Shown: positions 24,278 to 38,557, counted from the stretch's first letter. The stretch is 64,000 nucleotides of DNA from Panopea generosa (GCA_029582155.1 CM055901.1:5622874-5686873), one strand, 5' to 3'. Made by a program: numbers and translations. Notes: generated by a model from the letters alone, not told the origin.

Positions 24278-24564
24278 ACAATGATTGATTGATTGAATAT
24301 TTAGCGTAATTTTTATGCCATCGAGGGATAACAGATGATCAGTTAACCTAACCACTGTTTCCTGGGATTAACCAGTACTCGAGCACACCCCGTCTCCGCA
24401 AGTAACTGATAACTTTCCCACTTGAATCAGTGGTGAGAGACGAATGATAATGAAACACAATGTCGTATATCAATCATCACGGAGACTATTGTCGGGCGGG
24501 GGATTTGAACTCACGACCCCTGGATTGATAGTCAGACGCGTAAGCGACTGAGCTAATCGGACCC
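24278..24564 (-). mobile_element. SINE (family I), near full length
   Basis: On the minus strand the head ggtccgattagctcagtcg (A box) and gtgagttcaaatcccccg (B box) are tRNA-like. The body contains atcagttacttgcggagacg, sharing the core of family S, then gttaggttaactgatcatc. The 3' tail is a short aatcaatcaatca repeat, the usual tail of such elements. Its relative is at 10638-10866. Confidence 0.8.
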
Positions 24565-24599
24565 AGCTCCACCGAAGACATGTAAATGCTAACAACAAA

Positions 24600-26084
24600 T
24601 CGTTAAATAGATTTTATCTGTAATAACATGTTTGTAATATGAACCGTTTTTTCTCATGCAGTCTTACAATTTGTCATATTTTTTATGAAATCAGAGCGAT
24701 TAGGAATAAATAGAAAATGATTTCAATACTAGCACCAACGGACACGTGGAGGTACGTATTTTAATTTAAGTTCGTCTCGATATGATAATTTATATAAGTG
24801 AATTTAACAAAAGATACCCGAGGTAAGCAACCGTTGTGAGCGAGTGCATGTGTTCTGTTTGATAGAATAGTAACGTATTGACATTTAATTTACTTAGCAA
24901 CCTAACATTCGACCAAGGGTCGACAATGGCATCGTAAGGTATATGATTAAGATAATAGCTGAAGCGAACCGCTCTCTAACAAAGGTTATGTACGTGAAGA
25001 TATACGTATACACATAATGTAAAAATGATGGGACGACATGTTGCGGAAAAATATATAAGAAAAAAATTTAAAAAAGAAAATACAAGGTTGTCCCTACTGC
25101 TATACCAGTAACGACCATAGCTTTGGTCGGGAAGCTGTTACATGTATCATTTACAGCATCGAATAGAAAACGTATTAACGAAATAACGTGTGATGTGTCT
25201 GATCAACATACTACAAGAAAGTTGCTATATGCATTGACAGTTGTCATTGAGTGTTAATAAAAACAACGAAACTGTGCGCTCCAGGGTTTAAACGAATGGC
25301 TCGATTAAGTTGCACAAGAGTCCACACCTTGATATGAGAACCGACAAAGCATCTAGGGATTCCATCAAGGTCTTGAAACTGTGTGCGCCTTCAGCACATA
25401 ACTATACATCCACATTTAAAACAGATCATGCAATGAAAATCTTAATAAGACGAGGTTAGTAGACTTCCAGATTACACCAGGCGGTGTTATATTGTTGTTA
25501 ATATAAACATATCTCTACACGCGTGACAAGATAATTATAAAATTAGAGGAAGTTTTATGCCAATAAGTATTTGTAGGATAAGATAAAATGATATAATAAT
25601 ATATGTAATTATAAAAGAAATAATAAGCATGTACATTTTACACATCATGACTTAATTTCAAATTACACATTGATTAGATATTATTGTCTGGTCTATTTTC
25701 CTGTGTATCAAAAGATATTATCATTTCGCCATGTAAAAGAAACAATAACTATTAGTAGACAAACCCGTCGGGATCCACGAGAACAAAACAAACGTGGATT
25801 CACCGAAGTACCTGCTCATTTTTCTATAGTAGTTTAACACAAAAAAGTCCCATTAAAGAAACGCGCGCTTATTAATTGAAATCTCAGTACCTTATTAAAT
25901 TCAATATATTGAGATATTGACAAAACCAAAGTCCTCGAAATTTTAATACATGTTTCAAAATATATTGAAAATTATGCATTATATAAATATAACTTTCAAA
26001 GCTTGTTGGTTTTCATATTCGTTTTCTGTAAATGTAAAAATTAGTAAAACTTTCTTTAAATTTTGAGAATCTGTAGAATGACAT
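24600..26084. other. Intergenic, nothing recognised
   Basis: AT-rich. No supportable exon, RNA gene or repeat. Confidence 0.5.
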
Positions 26085-26240
26085 CGCTGGTCTAGGAGTT
26101 AAACGCTGGTCTCAAATGTTGAGGCGTGTGGGTTAGCTCCCTAGCCAGTTCAAACCAGGCGCTTAAAATCCTGAATGAATCTGCCTCGAGTATCCCTAGC
26201 ATTAAGAGAAAAGTTCAAGGATTTTGTTGACTCGAGGTCA
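26085..26240 (+). mobile_element. Degenerate SINE related to the tRNA-Ala-like family (A)
   Basis: A poor tRNA-like head ends in a B-box-like agttcaaaccagg. The body block gcattaagagaaaagttc then a ggtcagtg block parallels agcattaagaggagagttc and ggtgtcagt of the element at 58715. Strongly decayed. Confidence 0.45.
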
Positions 26241-27359
26241 GTGTACGTTGGAACATTATATCTTAATGGCTATAAAATGATGGTATCTCAGTGTGGAAGC
26301 GATAACAATATTATCTCGCAGATATCTCTGTAATCACCACTTTGCTTGTGTTATTTGTTGTATTAGATAGATAGCATATCATTTACGGTACGTAGCCTCT
26401 AAATAACGGAAAAGCTCATGCAATCGAATAGTGCAACGTATTTCATGTCACTTGGAAGCCGTCTCAGGATTTTATAGTTTATCGCTTCTTCATACGAACA
26501 ACAAGTGAAATATCCAAATCTTAAAACAATCCATACTTTTTTCAATAAGGCTAAAAAGTTTGAATATTTAAGGAACATCTTAGCAGACTATCTGAAGATA
26601 ACATACTTTTAATGTGTACACTCAAATGGTTATCCACCGTATTTGGACATATACAGTTATGTCATTTACCACTATAATTTGCTCAGTTGTATATTTCTGC
26701 TAAATACGTTTTGTTTTAATATGTATACTTTATTTAAGATTCCTTATTTCATGAAATTGTTACCAAACTGATGACCTGGTTATGTTAAGAAATCGAATAC
26801 ACTTGCGAATAGCATAATGTGTTCCTTTTTCATTAACCTGAGCTATTTATATTTTACAACATACATCACGTACGGTGTGTTCATACTTTGTCAACTTTCT
26901 CACGTGAGTATCATTACGATAGCAATGGGAACACTAAAGGTAATGACTGCTTATTGGTATAATGTCCTGCTTAAAAATTCATCCTCAAAATGCAATCAAG
27001 AAAAGGATAGTTAAACTGTAGAGATTCAAGTGAAAGGGAGTCTGGATAAAATTTCGGATTGCTAACCTTGAAACGAAAACTCATTATAAAAATAAGAAGC
27101 ATAAAAACTGCTTTACGACGTTCGCATCGTTATTCGTATTCTTTCTAAGATGAAACAATTGTTATAATGTGTAATCCTGTATAACGGATCAAATTGAAAT
27201 AAAAATAAAATCATTTAATACGTCATAAAAAATGTTTCACATGCACTCGCGCAAACAAACACACATACAAACACACACGTAATAACAATTTGCAGCCTCG
27301 CAAACAAACACAACTGCACGCGCGCACGCACAAACACTAGCACACATACATATACACAT

Positions 27360-27365
<6 letters not shown>
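26241..27365. other. Intergenic, nothing recognised
   Basis: AT-rich. The open frame at 26817-27014 (+) is hydrophobic but has no motif or splice context. Confidence 0.45.
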
Positions 27366-27412
<47 letters not shown>

Positions 27413-27450
27413 TACATACATACATACATACATACATACATACATACATA
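27366..27450. repeat. (CA)n(CATA)n compound microsatellite
   Basis: About 21 CA dinucleotides followed by about 11 CATA units. The two Cys/Val-rich minus-strand open frames across it are artefacts of the repeat. Confidence 0.95.
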
Positions 27451-28584
27451 GTTAGGAAAGTCATTTTTCATGTATAATTTGGCATGATTATTGAAAATAC
27501 GGGGTCAGTGAGTATTTATACAGGCATTGTGCATTAGAAATTGTTTTGACGAATTTTCAAGAATTGAAAAACCTTGATTCCCTTTAATTTTTCAAAAATT
27601 GTCAAAGTAAGATCAAACCTCATGTACAACTACGCATGCTGTCACACTAATGTGTACAGTCTAGTTGGGTTAACACCATCTTGTTCTACAGATGAGATAA
27701 CCGGGGAAGAGCGAGATTCGGAACACCAGTACACCAAGTCTAACTTCCAACAGTGATACTGATAGTTTGAATGTGTTGACAACAATGAGTTTAAATGTTT
27801 TGACACCTTTTGTCCCTTTTCATTAATTTTGGACTTTACTCATTATCAATGTTTTATATATTTGCTATGTCTTTGCCGTAGTCAGGACTGTGGCCTTTAA
27901 ATGCCACTGCCCCCTGGTGGGCACATGTATAAAGAATACTCTATTTAGTGTTTTTAGTAATTAGGGACGAAAAACACTGGAGAAGAAACGTTTTATGATG
28001 TCTTTAAAAGTTTAAGAATACTATTCATAAATATCTTAACTGAAGTAAAGGTGTTGCATACGATTGAGCTGGACACCGTAAGTATGTTTCTGTTCATTAA
28101 AATGGTTATTTTTAAAGATTTCGTTTTGCTACATACTATCTATGTTTTGTATCAATTTGGTAACCAAAATGATTAATCTATGGAGGATGATATATTATAC
28201 TTAGTTTTTACTTGTTAAGAAATATTCCGGCTGACTAACCTTGACCTACGTCTCGTTTTATAACATGGTGACGGGGGAGGATAAGGTCAGTATCACCCCT
28301 ATTATTATTGACGATTCCAATGAAGTGACCAATGTGTCACTTCTTAGATATGGTTGTGTTACCTATTTTATGGTTTTTATGTTTTGAAAGAGTATAAACA
28401 GTAGAAACCTGTTTTGTTTTGTTTGTTTCTATTCTTTGAATGTTACGTCAGCTATTGAATATATATTGGAATTATTAGTTTATTTATTGTAATTCGATTT
28501 TAAAACAGGATCTTACAACTTTTACAAATCTTACTGTATACATATGTATCTTCCTGGAAAGAACAGGTACTAAGTAAAGGTACC
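27451..28584. other. Intergenic, nothing recognised
   Basis: AT-rich with no supportable gene. Confidence 0.5.
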
Positions 28585-28720
28585 ACAGCGTGGTCCAGTG
28601 GTAGAGCGTCCGCCTTGCATGTGACAGGTCATGGGTTCAATATCACACCAAAAACTTGAAAAATGCTATAGCTTGACGCTCGACGAAACATTGTTAATAG
28701 CGAAGCTAACCACCGTACCA
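28585..28720 (+). mobile_element. SINE, tRNA-Ala-like (family A), diverged
   Basis: gcgtggtccagtggtagagc then gtccgccttgcatg matches the head of the elements at 39595 and 58715. The B box is decayed (gggttcaatatc). A cttgacgctc block of the body follows. It loses similarity after about 28720. Confidence 0.65.
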
Positions 28721-29490
28721 CATAAGCAGCAGCAAAGGTGGAAAATGTAGCTTTATACCCTGGTTAAGACTTTAAATTGTGACCAACTACTCCATTACAG
28801 TCTACTGGTTTTCAATATAATTATGTATTACAAAATTATTGCTGCTCTGTTTTTAAGTTGAAATATATATTTAATGTACCGGTATCAAATTGTTGTTCCT
28901 ATATAATCTTGATAACTCCCTCAATTATAAAATGGCATATTATAAGGCTGTCTATTAATCAACACGCACAATAATTATATTTTCATTGTGTACGATAACA
29001 TGTCGTTTACCATTACATTTATATGTATTGTCTTATTAGTAAACCTATAACATATCTGTTTCAAAATATAAACCTCTGATATAATATTTATTCAAATACA
29101 TGTGTTTCTTTTTCTTTTTACTGATTGTGTTTGTTTGCTATGGGTATGTTACAAACACGGCGTATAAACCGTTTCTCTGTTTGCACTCAGAACGAATATA
29201 AATCCTCCTTTCATTCTGGCTTTTCCAATTAGCAATGCAATAAATAAATAAATACAGCATCCTGGATTTATTTCAGGAAAGTTTATATTATTTTTAGAGA
29301 CAAATCGTGTTATTATATCAGACAACTGCAGAGATGCCTAACATCAATCTATAAATCTTTACATTAATTATTACACCTTAGCAGCCAAAGGTAGCCGAGC
29401 TAAGATAAATTCATATCGTTAGCATAAGCCGTGGTTAATAGTAGATAGGATAAGGTACGTGGCTATACGTTCTACAGTACTGTAAAAACA
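28721..29490. other. Intergenic, nothing recognised
   Basis: AT-rich. Nothing supportable. Confidence 0.5.
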
Positions 29491-29630
29491 TTCTCGTCAT
29501 AGCATTACTGCAGAAACACTATTTACTGTAGAAACACTCTTGTCATAACAGTACTGTAGACACTCTTGTCATAACAGTACTGTAGACACTCTTGTCGTAA
29601 CGGTATTGAAGAAACATTGTAATAACGGTT
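29491..29630. repeat. Short tandem array, about 28-bp unit
   Basis: Four to five copies around actgtagacactcttgtcat and aacagt. The two central copies are identical. Confidence 0.8.
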
Positions 29631-29699
29631 TGGATATTAAAGAAAGCTAATTCAATGTGTATTTGGTGTGTGTATGGATGGGGTAGCCAATATCTCGTT

Positions 29700-29855
29700 A
29701 TTTCCGCAAGTAACTGGCAAACCTTCGGAAATAAAGCAGCTTGGGCGGTTTATTGAACCCACAAATCCATGGGCTCGTTGGTGAAAGATCAGTACCCTGG
29801 GCACAGGACCTTAGTTCAAAACGCCGCTTTGTGGTCAGTTGAGTCAATTATGGCA
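29700..29855 (-). mobile_element. SINE, family S, degenerate
   Basis: The + strand shows ccgcaagtaactggcaaacc, the reverse complement of the shared core. A decayed B box (ttgaacccac) and a gaccttagttcaaaacgccg block then parallel the head of 7313-7488. The + frame starting at 29769 lies across it and is not a gene. Confidence 0.55.
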
Positions 29856-30325
29856 TGCAGCAGTGCAATTTTAAAAAAAGAATTTTTGCAAATAACGTTT
29901 TTAAATGAACACCTGGCATCACCGATGGTCCATCTCTATAGAGAGATGGCGTTAAATTTTGTTTTGTAAAATATTAAGGAAGTTATCTACAAAAGCATTA
30001 CCTGAAGCGAGTACTTTCCTCCGCTTTTTTGCATTACTTCATAGCGTAAAAATACGTGAGTTCGTCACTGTGATATACGTAACGATTTATTTTGGTAAAA
30101 AATACACATGCACAGCATGACAACAACATTATGCATGGACGATATAACAACACTGATATAGACATTATCATACGGATACAAACGTAGGCCATGAAAGGCA
30201 TACCAAAACCAAGGATCACTTAAAAAAGAGAAAAGAGCTTTTCTCTTCTATCAATTATATGATGTGAGAACATAAATAAACTTTATTTGAAAATTGCCGT
30301 GGATCTCTTTGCAGTTTAATTTCAG
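29856..30325. other. Spacer, nothing recognised
   Basis: Contains a 10-bp inverted repeat (aaaagagctt / aagctctttt type) near 30222-30248. No gene. Confidence 0.4.
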
Positions 30326-30469
30326 TTGTAGGAAGACCTCGGAGTGAATCTTAGTCGACCTGTCTGGCAAACTTTCTCACATAACGTTTTTAGAGCGAAC
30401 TGGACTCAAGCCTACGCCCTTAGCGGTGGGAGGTAAGTGATATGATCCACTCGGCTAGCGGGGTCACTT
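30326..30469 (-). mobile_element. SINE, family S
   Basis: Same order of blocks as 7313-7488 on the + strand: taggaagacctcgga, gcaaactttctcac, gagcgaactggactc and ttagcggtgggaggtaagtg. An A-box remnant (ccactcggctagcg) ends it. Confidence 0.7.
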
Positions 30470-30756
30470 CCTTTTAAGCTACACATATTAAAGTAAAATA
30501 TGCTCACGTTCAACTATACTAATGAGTGTGGATTAATCGATTAAGTTGCGGGTTGGAATCCATCCTAATCCATATCATTTAGTGACAGAGTTGCTAGACA
30601 AGCATGGAAATGTGGATGCTATAGCGAGATTCACCTATAACAACTTAAGTAGTTGAAAGTAACTGACCATCACAGACGTAAGTTTTTTACTTTTTAATAA
30701 TTATCAATAATTTATTACTTTTTATTACTTTTACGATCTTTTTTTAAAACCATACC
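30470..30756. other. Spacer before the satellite
   Basis: AT-rich. Nothing recognised. Confidence 0.5.
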
Positions 30757-33700
30757 ATTATGACTGAGACACACCGTATCCACTACCACTGGGTTATGTT
30801 CCATGTACGACAAGTACGCCTTTATGACTGAGACACACCGTATCCACTACCACTGGGTTATGTTTCCTGTAAGACAAGTACGCCTATATGACTGAGACAC
30901 ACTATCCACCACCACTGGGTTATGTTTCCTGTAAGACAAGTACGTCTTTATGACTGAGACACACTATCCACCACCACTGGGTTATGTTTCCAGTAAGACA
31001 AGTACGCCTATATGACTGAGACACACCGTATCCACTACCACTGGGTTATGTTTCCTGTAAGACAAGTACGCCTGTATGACTGAGATACACTATCCACCAC
31101 CACTGGGTTATGTTTCCAGTAAGACAAGTACGCCTATATGACTGAGACACACTGTATCTACTACCACTGGGTTATGTGTCCTGTAAGACAAATACGCCTA
31201 TATGACTGAGACTGCTGTATCCACTACCACTGGGTAATGTTTCCTGTAAGACAAGTACGCCTATATGACTGAGACACACTGTATCCACTACCACTGGGTT
31301 ATGTGCCCTGTACGACAAGTACGCCTTTATGACTGAGACACACCGTATCCACTACCACTGGGTTATGTTTCCTGTAAGACAAGTACGCCTATATGACTGA
31401 GACACACTATCCACCACCACTGGGTTATGTTTCCAGTAAGACAAGTACGCCTATATGACTGAGACACACTGTATCTACTACCACTGGGTTATGTGTCCTG
31501 TAAGACAAATACGCCTATATGACTGAGACTGCTGTATCCACTACCACTGGGTAATGTTTCCTGTAAGACAAGTACGCCTATATGACTGAGACACACTGTA
31601 TCCACTACCACTGGGTTATGTGCCCTGTAAGACAAGAACGCCTATATGACTGAGACACACTGTATCCAACACCACTGGGTTATGTTTCCTGTAAGACCAG
31701 TACGCCTTTATGACTGAGACACACCGTATCCACCACCACTGGGTTATGTTTCCAGTAAGACAAGTACGCCTATATGACTGAGACACACTGTATCTACTAC
31801 CACTGGGTTATGTGTCCTGTAAGACAAATACGCCTATATGACTGAGACTGCTATATCCACTACCACTGGGTAATGTTTCCTGTAAGACAAGTACGCCTTT
31901 ATGACTGAGACACACTGTATCCACTACCACTGGGTTATGTGCCCTGTAAGACAAGAACGCCTATATGACTGAGACACACTGTATCCAACACCACTGGGTT
32001 ATGTTTCCTGTAAGACCAGTACGCCTTTATGACTGAGACACACCGTATCCACCACCACTGGGTTATGTTTCCAGTAAGACAAGTACGCCTATATGACTGA
32101 GACACACTGTATCTACTACCACTGGGTTATGTGTCCTGTAAGACAAATACGCCTATATGACTGAGACTGCTGTATCCACTACCACTGGGTTATGTTTCCT
32201 GTAAGACAAGTACGTCTTTATGACTGAGACACACTGTATCCACTACCACTGGGTTATGTGCCCTGTAAGACAAGAACGCCTATATGACTGAGACACACTG
32301 TATCCAACACCACTGGGTTATGTTTCCTGTAAGACCAGTACGCCTTTATGACTGAGACACACCGTATCCACCACCACTGGGTTATGTTTCCTGTAAGACA
32401 AGTACGCTTTTATGACTGAGACACACCGTATCCACTACCACTGGGTTATGTTTCCTGTAAGACAAGTACGTCTATATGACTGAGACACACTGTATCCACT
32501 ACCATTGGGTTATGTTTCCTGTAAGACAAGTACGCCTATATGACTGAGACACACTATATCCACTACCACTGGGTTATGTTTCCTGTAAGACAAGTACGCC
32601 TATATGACTGAGACACACTATATCCACTACCACTGGGTTATGTTTCCTATCAGACAAATACGCCTATATGACTGAGACACAATGTATCCACTACCACTGG
32701 GTTATGTTTCCTGTAAGACAAGTGCGCCTATATGACTGAGACACACTGTAGCCACTACCACTGGGTTATGTTTCCTGTAAGACAAATACGCCTATATGAC
32801 TGAGACACACTATATCCACTACCACTGGGTTATGTTTCCTATCAGACAAGTACGTCTATATGACTGAAACACACCGTATCCACTACAACTGGGTTATGTT
32901 TCCTGTAAGACAAGTACGTCTATATGACTGAGACACGCTGTATCCACTACTACTGGGTTATGTGTCCTGTAAGACAAGTACGCCTATATGACTGAGACAC
33001 ACTGCATCCACTACCACTGGGTAATGTTTCCTGTAAGACAAGTACGCCTATTTGACTGAGAAACACTGTATCCACTACCACTGGGTTATGTTTCCTGTAA
33101 GACAAGTACGTCTTTATGACTGAGACACACTGTATCCACTACCACTGGGTTATGTGTCCTGTAAGACAAATACGCCTATATGACTGAGACTGCTGTATCC
33201 ACTACCACTGGGTAATGTTTCCTGTAAGACAAGTACGCCTATATGACTGAGACACACTGTATCCACTACCACTGGGTTATGTGCCCTGTAAGACAAGAAC
33301 GCCTATATGACTGAGACACACTGTATCCAACACCACTGGGTTATGTTTCCTGTAAGACCAGTACGCCTTTATGACTGAGACACACCGCATCCACCACCAC
33401 TGGGTTATGTTTCCTGTAAGACAAGTACGCCTTTATGACTGAGACACACCGTATCCACTACCACTGGGTTATGTTTCCTGTAAGACAAGTACGTCTATAT
33501 GACTGAGACACACTGTATCCACTACCATTGGGTTATGTTTCCTGTAAGACAAGTACGCCTATATGACTGAGACACACTATATCCACTACCACTGGGTTAT
33601 GTTTCCTGTAAGACAAGTACGCCTATATGACTGAGACACACTATATCCACTACCACTGGGTTATGTTTCCTATCAGACAAATACGCCTATATGACTGAGA

Positions 33701-36700
33701 CACAATGTATCCACTACCACTGGGTTATGTTTCCTGTAAGACAAGTGCGCCTATATGACTGAGACACACTGTAGCCACTACCACTGGGTTATGTTTCCTG
33801 TAAGACAAATACGCCTATATGACTGAGACACACTATATCCACTACCACTGGGTTATGTTTCCTATCAGACAAGTACGTCTATATGACTGAAACACACCGT
33901 ATCCACTACAACTGGGTTATGTTTCCTGTAAGACAAGTACGTCTATATGACTGAGACACGCTGTATCCACTACTACTGGGTTATGTGTCCTGTAAGACAA
34001 GTACGCCTATATGACTGAGACACACTGCATCCACTACCACTGGGTTATGTTTCCTGTAAGACAAGTACGCCTATTTGACTGAGAAACACTGTATCCACTA
34101 CCACTGGGTTATGTTTCCTGTAAGACAAGTACGTCTATATGACTGAGACACGCTGTATCCACTACTACTGGGTTATGTGTCCTGTAAAACAAGTACGCCT
34201 ATATGACTGAGACACACTGTATCCACTACCACTGGGTTATGTTTCCTGTAAGACAAGTACGCCTATATGACTGAGACACACCGTATCCACTACCACTGGG
34301 TTATGTTTCCTGTAAGACAAGTACGCCTATATGACTGAGACACACTGTATCCGCTACCACTGGGTTATGTTTCCTGTAAGACAAGTACATCTATATGACT
34401 GAGACACACCGTATCCACCACCACTGGGTTATGTTTGCTGTTAGACAAAGACGCCTATATGACTGAGAAACACTGTATCCACTACTACTGGGTTATGTTT
34501 CCTGTAAGACAAGTACGCTTATATGACTGAGACACACTGTATCCACTACTACTGGGTTATGTTTGTTGTAAGACAAATACGCCTATATGATGGATACACA
34601 CCGTATCCACTACCACTGGGTTATGTTTCCTGTAAGACAAATACGCCTCTTTGACTGAGAAACACTGTATCCACTACCACTGGGTTATGTTTCCTGTAAG
34701 ACAAATACGCCTATATGACTGAGACACACTGTATCTACTACCACTGGGTTATGTTTCCTGTAAGACAAATACGCCTATATGACTGAGACACACTGTATCC
34801 ACTACCACTGGGTTATGTTTGCTGTAAGACAAGTACGCCTATTTGACTGAGACACACTGTATCCACTACCACTGGGTTATGTTTCCTGTAAGACAAATAC
34901 GCCTCTTTGACTGAGAAACACTGTATCCACTACCACAGGGTTATGCTTCCTGTAAGACAAATACGCCTATATGACTGAGACACACTGTATCCACTACCAC
35001 TGGGTTATGTTTGCTGTAAGACAAGTGCGCCTATATGACTGAGACACACTGTATCCACTTCCACTGGGTTATGTTTCCTGTAAGACAAATACGCCTATAT
35101 GACTGAGACACACTGTATCTACTACCACTGGGTTATGTTTCCTGTAAGACAAATACGCCTATATGACTGAGACACACTGTATCCACTACCACTGGGTTAT
35201 GTTTCCTGTAAGACAAATACGCCTATATGACTGAGACACACTGTATCTACTACCACTGGGTTATGTTTCTTGTAAGACAAATACGCCTATATGACTGAGA
35301 CACACTGTATCCACTACCACTGGGTTATGTTTCCTGTAAGACAAATACGCCTATATGACTGAGACACATTGTATCCACTACCACTGGGTTATGTTTGCTG
35401 TAAGACAAGTACGCCTATTTGACTGAGAAATACTGTATCCACTACCGCTGGATTATGTTTCCTGTAAGACAAATACGCCTATATGACTGAGACACACTGT
35501 ATCCACTACTACTGGGTTATGTTTCCAGTAAGACAAGTACGCCTATATGACTGAGACACACCGTTTCCACTACCACTGGGTTATGTTTCCTGTAAGACAA
35601 GTACGCCTTTATGACTGATACACACCGTATCCACCACCACTGGGTTATGTTTCCTGTAAGACAAGTACGCCTTTATGACTGAGACACACTGTATCCACCA
35701 CCACTGGGTTGTGTTTCCTGTAAGACAAGTACGCCTTTATGACTGAGACACACCGTATCCACCACCACTGGGTTATGTTTCCTGTAAGACAAATACGCCT
35801 ATATGACTGAGACATACTGTATCCACTACCACTGGGTTATGTGTCCTGTAAGACAAGTACGTTTATATGACTGAGACACACCATATCCACCACCACTGGG
35901 TTATGTTTCCTGTAAGACAAATACGCCTATATGACTGAGACATACTGTATCCACTACCACTGGGTTATGTGTCCTGTAAGACAAGTACGTTTATATGACT
36001 GAGACACACCATATCCACCACCACTGGGTTATGTTTCCTGTAAGACAAATACGCCTATATGACTGAGACATACTGTATCCACTACCACTGGGTTATGTGT
36101 CCTGTAAGACAAGTACGCTTATATGACTGAGACACACCATATCCACCACCACTGGGTTATGTTTGCTGTAAGACAAATACGCTTATATGACTGAGACACA
36201 CCATATCCACCACCACTGGGTTATGTTTCCTGTAAGACAAATACGCTTATATGACTGAGACACACCGTATCCACCACCACTGGGTTATGTGTCCTGTAAG
36301 ACAAATACGCTTATATGACTGAGACACACCGTATCCACTACCACTGGGTTATGTTTCCTGTAAGACAAGTACGCCTTTATGACTGAGACACACTGTATCC
36401 ACCACCACTGGGTTATGTTTCCTGTAAGACAAGTACGCCTTTATGACTGAGACACACCGTATCCACCACCACTGGGTTATGTTTCCTGTAAGACAAATAC
36501 GCCTATATGACTGAGACACACCGTATCCACTACCACTGGGTTATGTTTGCTGTAAGACAAATACGCCTATATGACTGAGACACACTGTATCCACTACCAC
36601 TGGGTTATGTTTGCTGTAAGACAAGTACGTCTATATGACTGAGACACACTGTATCTACTACCACTGGGATATGTTTCCTGTAAGACAAATACGCCTATAT

Positions 36701-36746
36701 GGCTGAGACACACCGTATCCACTACTACTGGGTTATGTTTCCTGTA
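30757..36746. repeat. Satellite array, 64-bp monomer (62-bp variant), higher-order structure
   Basis: About 93 head-to-tail copies of tatgactgagacacactgta, tccactaccactgggttatg, tttcctgtaagacaagtacg and cc(t/c)(t/a). Some monomers lack a GT and are 62 bp. Diagnostic variants recur at fixed spacing. A gactgagactgctgtatcc monomer recurs every ~320 bp (five monomers) near 31206, 31525, 31845 and 32163. A run of about 16 monomers (~1,020 bp) from about 32340 is repeated from about 33360. The monomer is not a multiple of three and carries stops, so it is not coding. This is the largest feature in the window. Confidence 0.97.
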
Positions 36747-36799
36747 AATATATATATTTATATGTATTCAGATTCTTTTTTTGGAATGCAGTGTTGATT

Positions 36800-37310
36800 A
36801 TATAAGGGGAGACAACACTGTCAGCACAATATAACGTTTCCGTTCGAGTTGTGTATCATACTAAATAAACGTATCTTACTATAAACATGAAAAAGGCAAT
36901 TACGTGAAATAATTGTATTCTCCGTAAGGGTTTACTTGACCCTCAATAATCATCGCCAATATGTTCAGGCATTTAAATGCCTTTTCCGTGCACCTAATCG
37001 CGAGTGCGACTTGATGCCGATTTAACACATATTCGTATCGTCTGTTAACAGTAATATCAATAGTAACGCTCGGACTTCGAAAAATTAATTTACGGATATA
37101 TGCGGAGTATTGATGTGAGCGTGGTACATGTGTTTGTTATAAAGGCAATTAATGAGTCGGAACTGCTCATCGTGCGCCAAACTTTCTACTTTAAGCACTC
37201 TGTCGGTACCATTCAACGTTTTAGTCCGAGTTATGTATCTTCCTAAATACTTATTGTCGTTGTGATAAATATCTCTTACTGTTTACATACATGTTTTTTT
37301 AGTGAAATCT
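36800..37310. repeat. Degenerate direct duplication (~370 bp apart)
   Basis: A block near 36818-36890 (ctgtcagcac, aacgtttccgttcgag, tatcttactataaacatg) is echoed near 37199-37292 (ctgtcggtac, aacgttttagtccgag, tctcttactgtttacatac). An old tandem duplication of non-coding DNA. Confidence 0.5.
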
Positions 37311-37328
37311 GGACATGTTGTTATGCGG

Positions 37329-37350
37329 TGTGTGTGTGTGTGTGTGTGTT
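37329..37350. repeat. (GT)n microsatellite
   Basis: About ten GT dinucleotides. Confidence 0.9.
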
Positions 37351-38084
37351 TCTATAAATGCAATACATTAGTCATATCTGCCCGACGTGTGCATCTCACT
37401 ACACAGCAATTGTAATAACCGTCCTGCTTTTTAACCAATCGTGTGATCAAGTGTGATAAAGTTGTAAAGCGTATGATGTATGTATACATGTCAAAAATAT
37501 CGGCGTACACTGGATTTCTGTGTAAAAGTGTGTTTAAGTTTCGGTACATATATTTGTAAAAGGTAAGTAATGGTTATTATACACTTATATTATAATATTC
37601 CATTTTTCTTATTCTTATTTATTTTACAATATATTGTAATCGTTTCTCGTTTCATAGGAAAAATTAATACTTTGTAATATTTCATACCTTGTCATATATT
37701 TTTCATCACTATTTATTTTTTTGTTTCTATAATGATTCAAGAGATATACGTATTCCAAGGCTGGGACATGGCTGTCAGTACGACCCGACTGACGATTGAA
37801 CTGATATTTTGCTGCATGCGTCGCAGGCGCTTGTAGATTGCGAGGGACGTTCAATAAGTAATGTCATAGTGGTAATGATATATAAACAACAACCTCGTAG
37901 TCCGTTTTGTGCATACCTATCGGACACAAAAAAAACCCCAGCTAACCTGCATTTTTGCTGGGAAGGGTAGTGGCGTTCAATTTCATAATTCTCGAATGTT
38001 GAAAACATTTTTATGGGGTTAAAAACACATGAAATGTAATATTATATGGCATATCTAGTACTACTATTGGATAATGACCTTAGA

Positions 38085-38235
38085 AAGAATCTGAACGGAA
38101 CCAACGTCCTTTTGCAAATGATTGGTAACTTTTTCCACATATTTTTAGACCGAGCTGAACTCGGACCTATGACCTCACCGGTGATACGTAAATGGCCGAC
38201 GACGCATGTGAAGAACTCCGGTTGCTGATCGACGT
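38085..38235 (-). mobile_element. SINE, family S, degenerate
   Basis: Block order on the + strand matches the other S copies: ccttttgcaaatgattggta, then gaccgagctgaactcggacc, then accggtgatacgtaaatgg. The two opposing open frames here (38042-38242) are by-products. Confidence 0.55.
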
Positions 38236-38514
38236 TAACCAACCTTTAAGAACTGCAACAAAAGAATGACACATTTCATAATTTCCGCACTTCTGTTGGC
38301 ATTGCAAGTTCTTCGTCTGTCTTAGATGTGCCATATGTTGGTGTCATTCTTTCTATTGGACTCTTATTGTGGACTTATATTTCAGTCATCTTCTTTCTAT
38401 TATAAAAATATGTGATTCACATATTCCACTTGTGCAACGCACATTCACAAAGCTCAGTATTTGAATATATTTAACAGGTCTTTTTCAACCATATATATCG
38501 CTTCATTGGTGCAA

Positions 38515-38557
38515 AAAAGTACCAAGTGCCTTCTTATTTCATATACACTTGGTACCT
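38515..38557. repeat. Short hairpin
   Basis: agtaccaagtg and cacttggtac pair around a loop of about 18 nt, just outside the left arm of the foldback element. Confidence 0.6.

Noticed and set aside
27215-27464. Cys/Val/Tyr-rich minus-strand proteins
   Set aside because: They are translations of the CA and CATA microsatellite.
30757-36746. CRISPR-like regular array
   Set aside because: The whole 64-bp unit is repeated with no unique spacers, in eukaryotic DNA, with no cas genes. It is a satellite.
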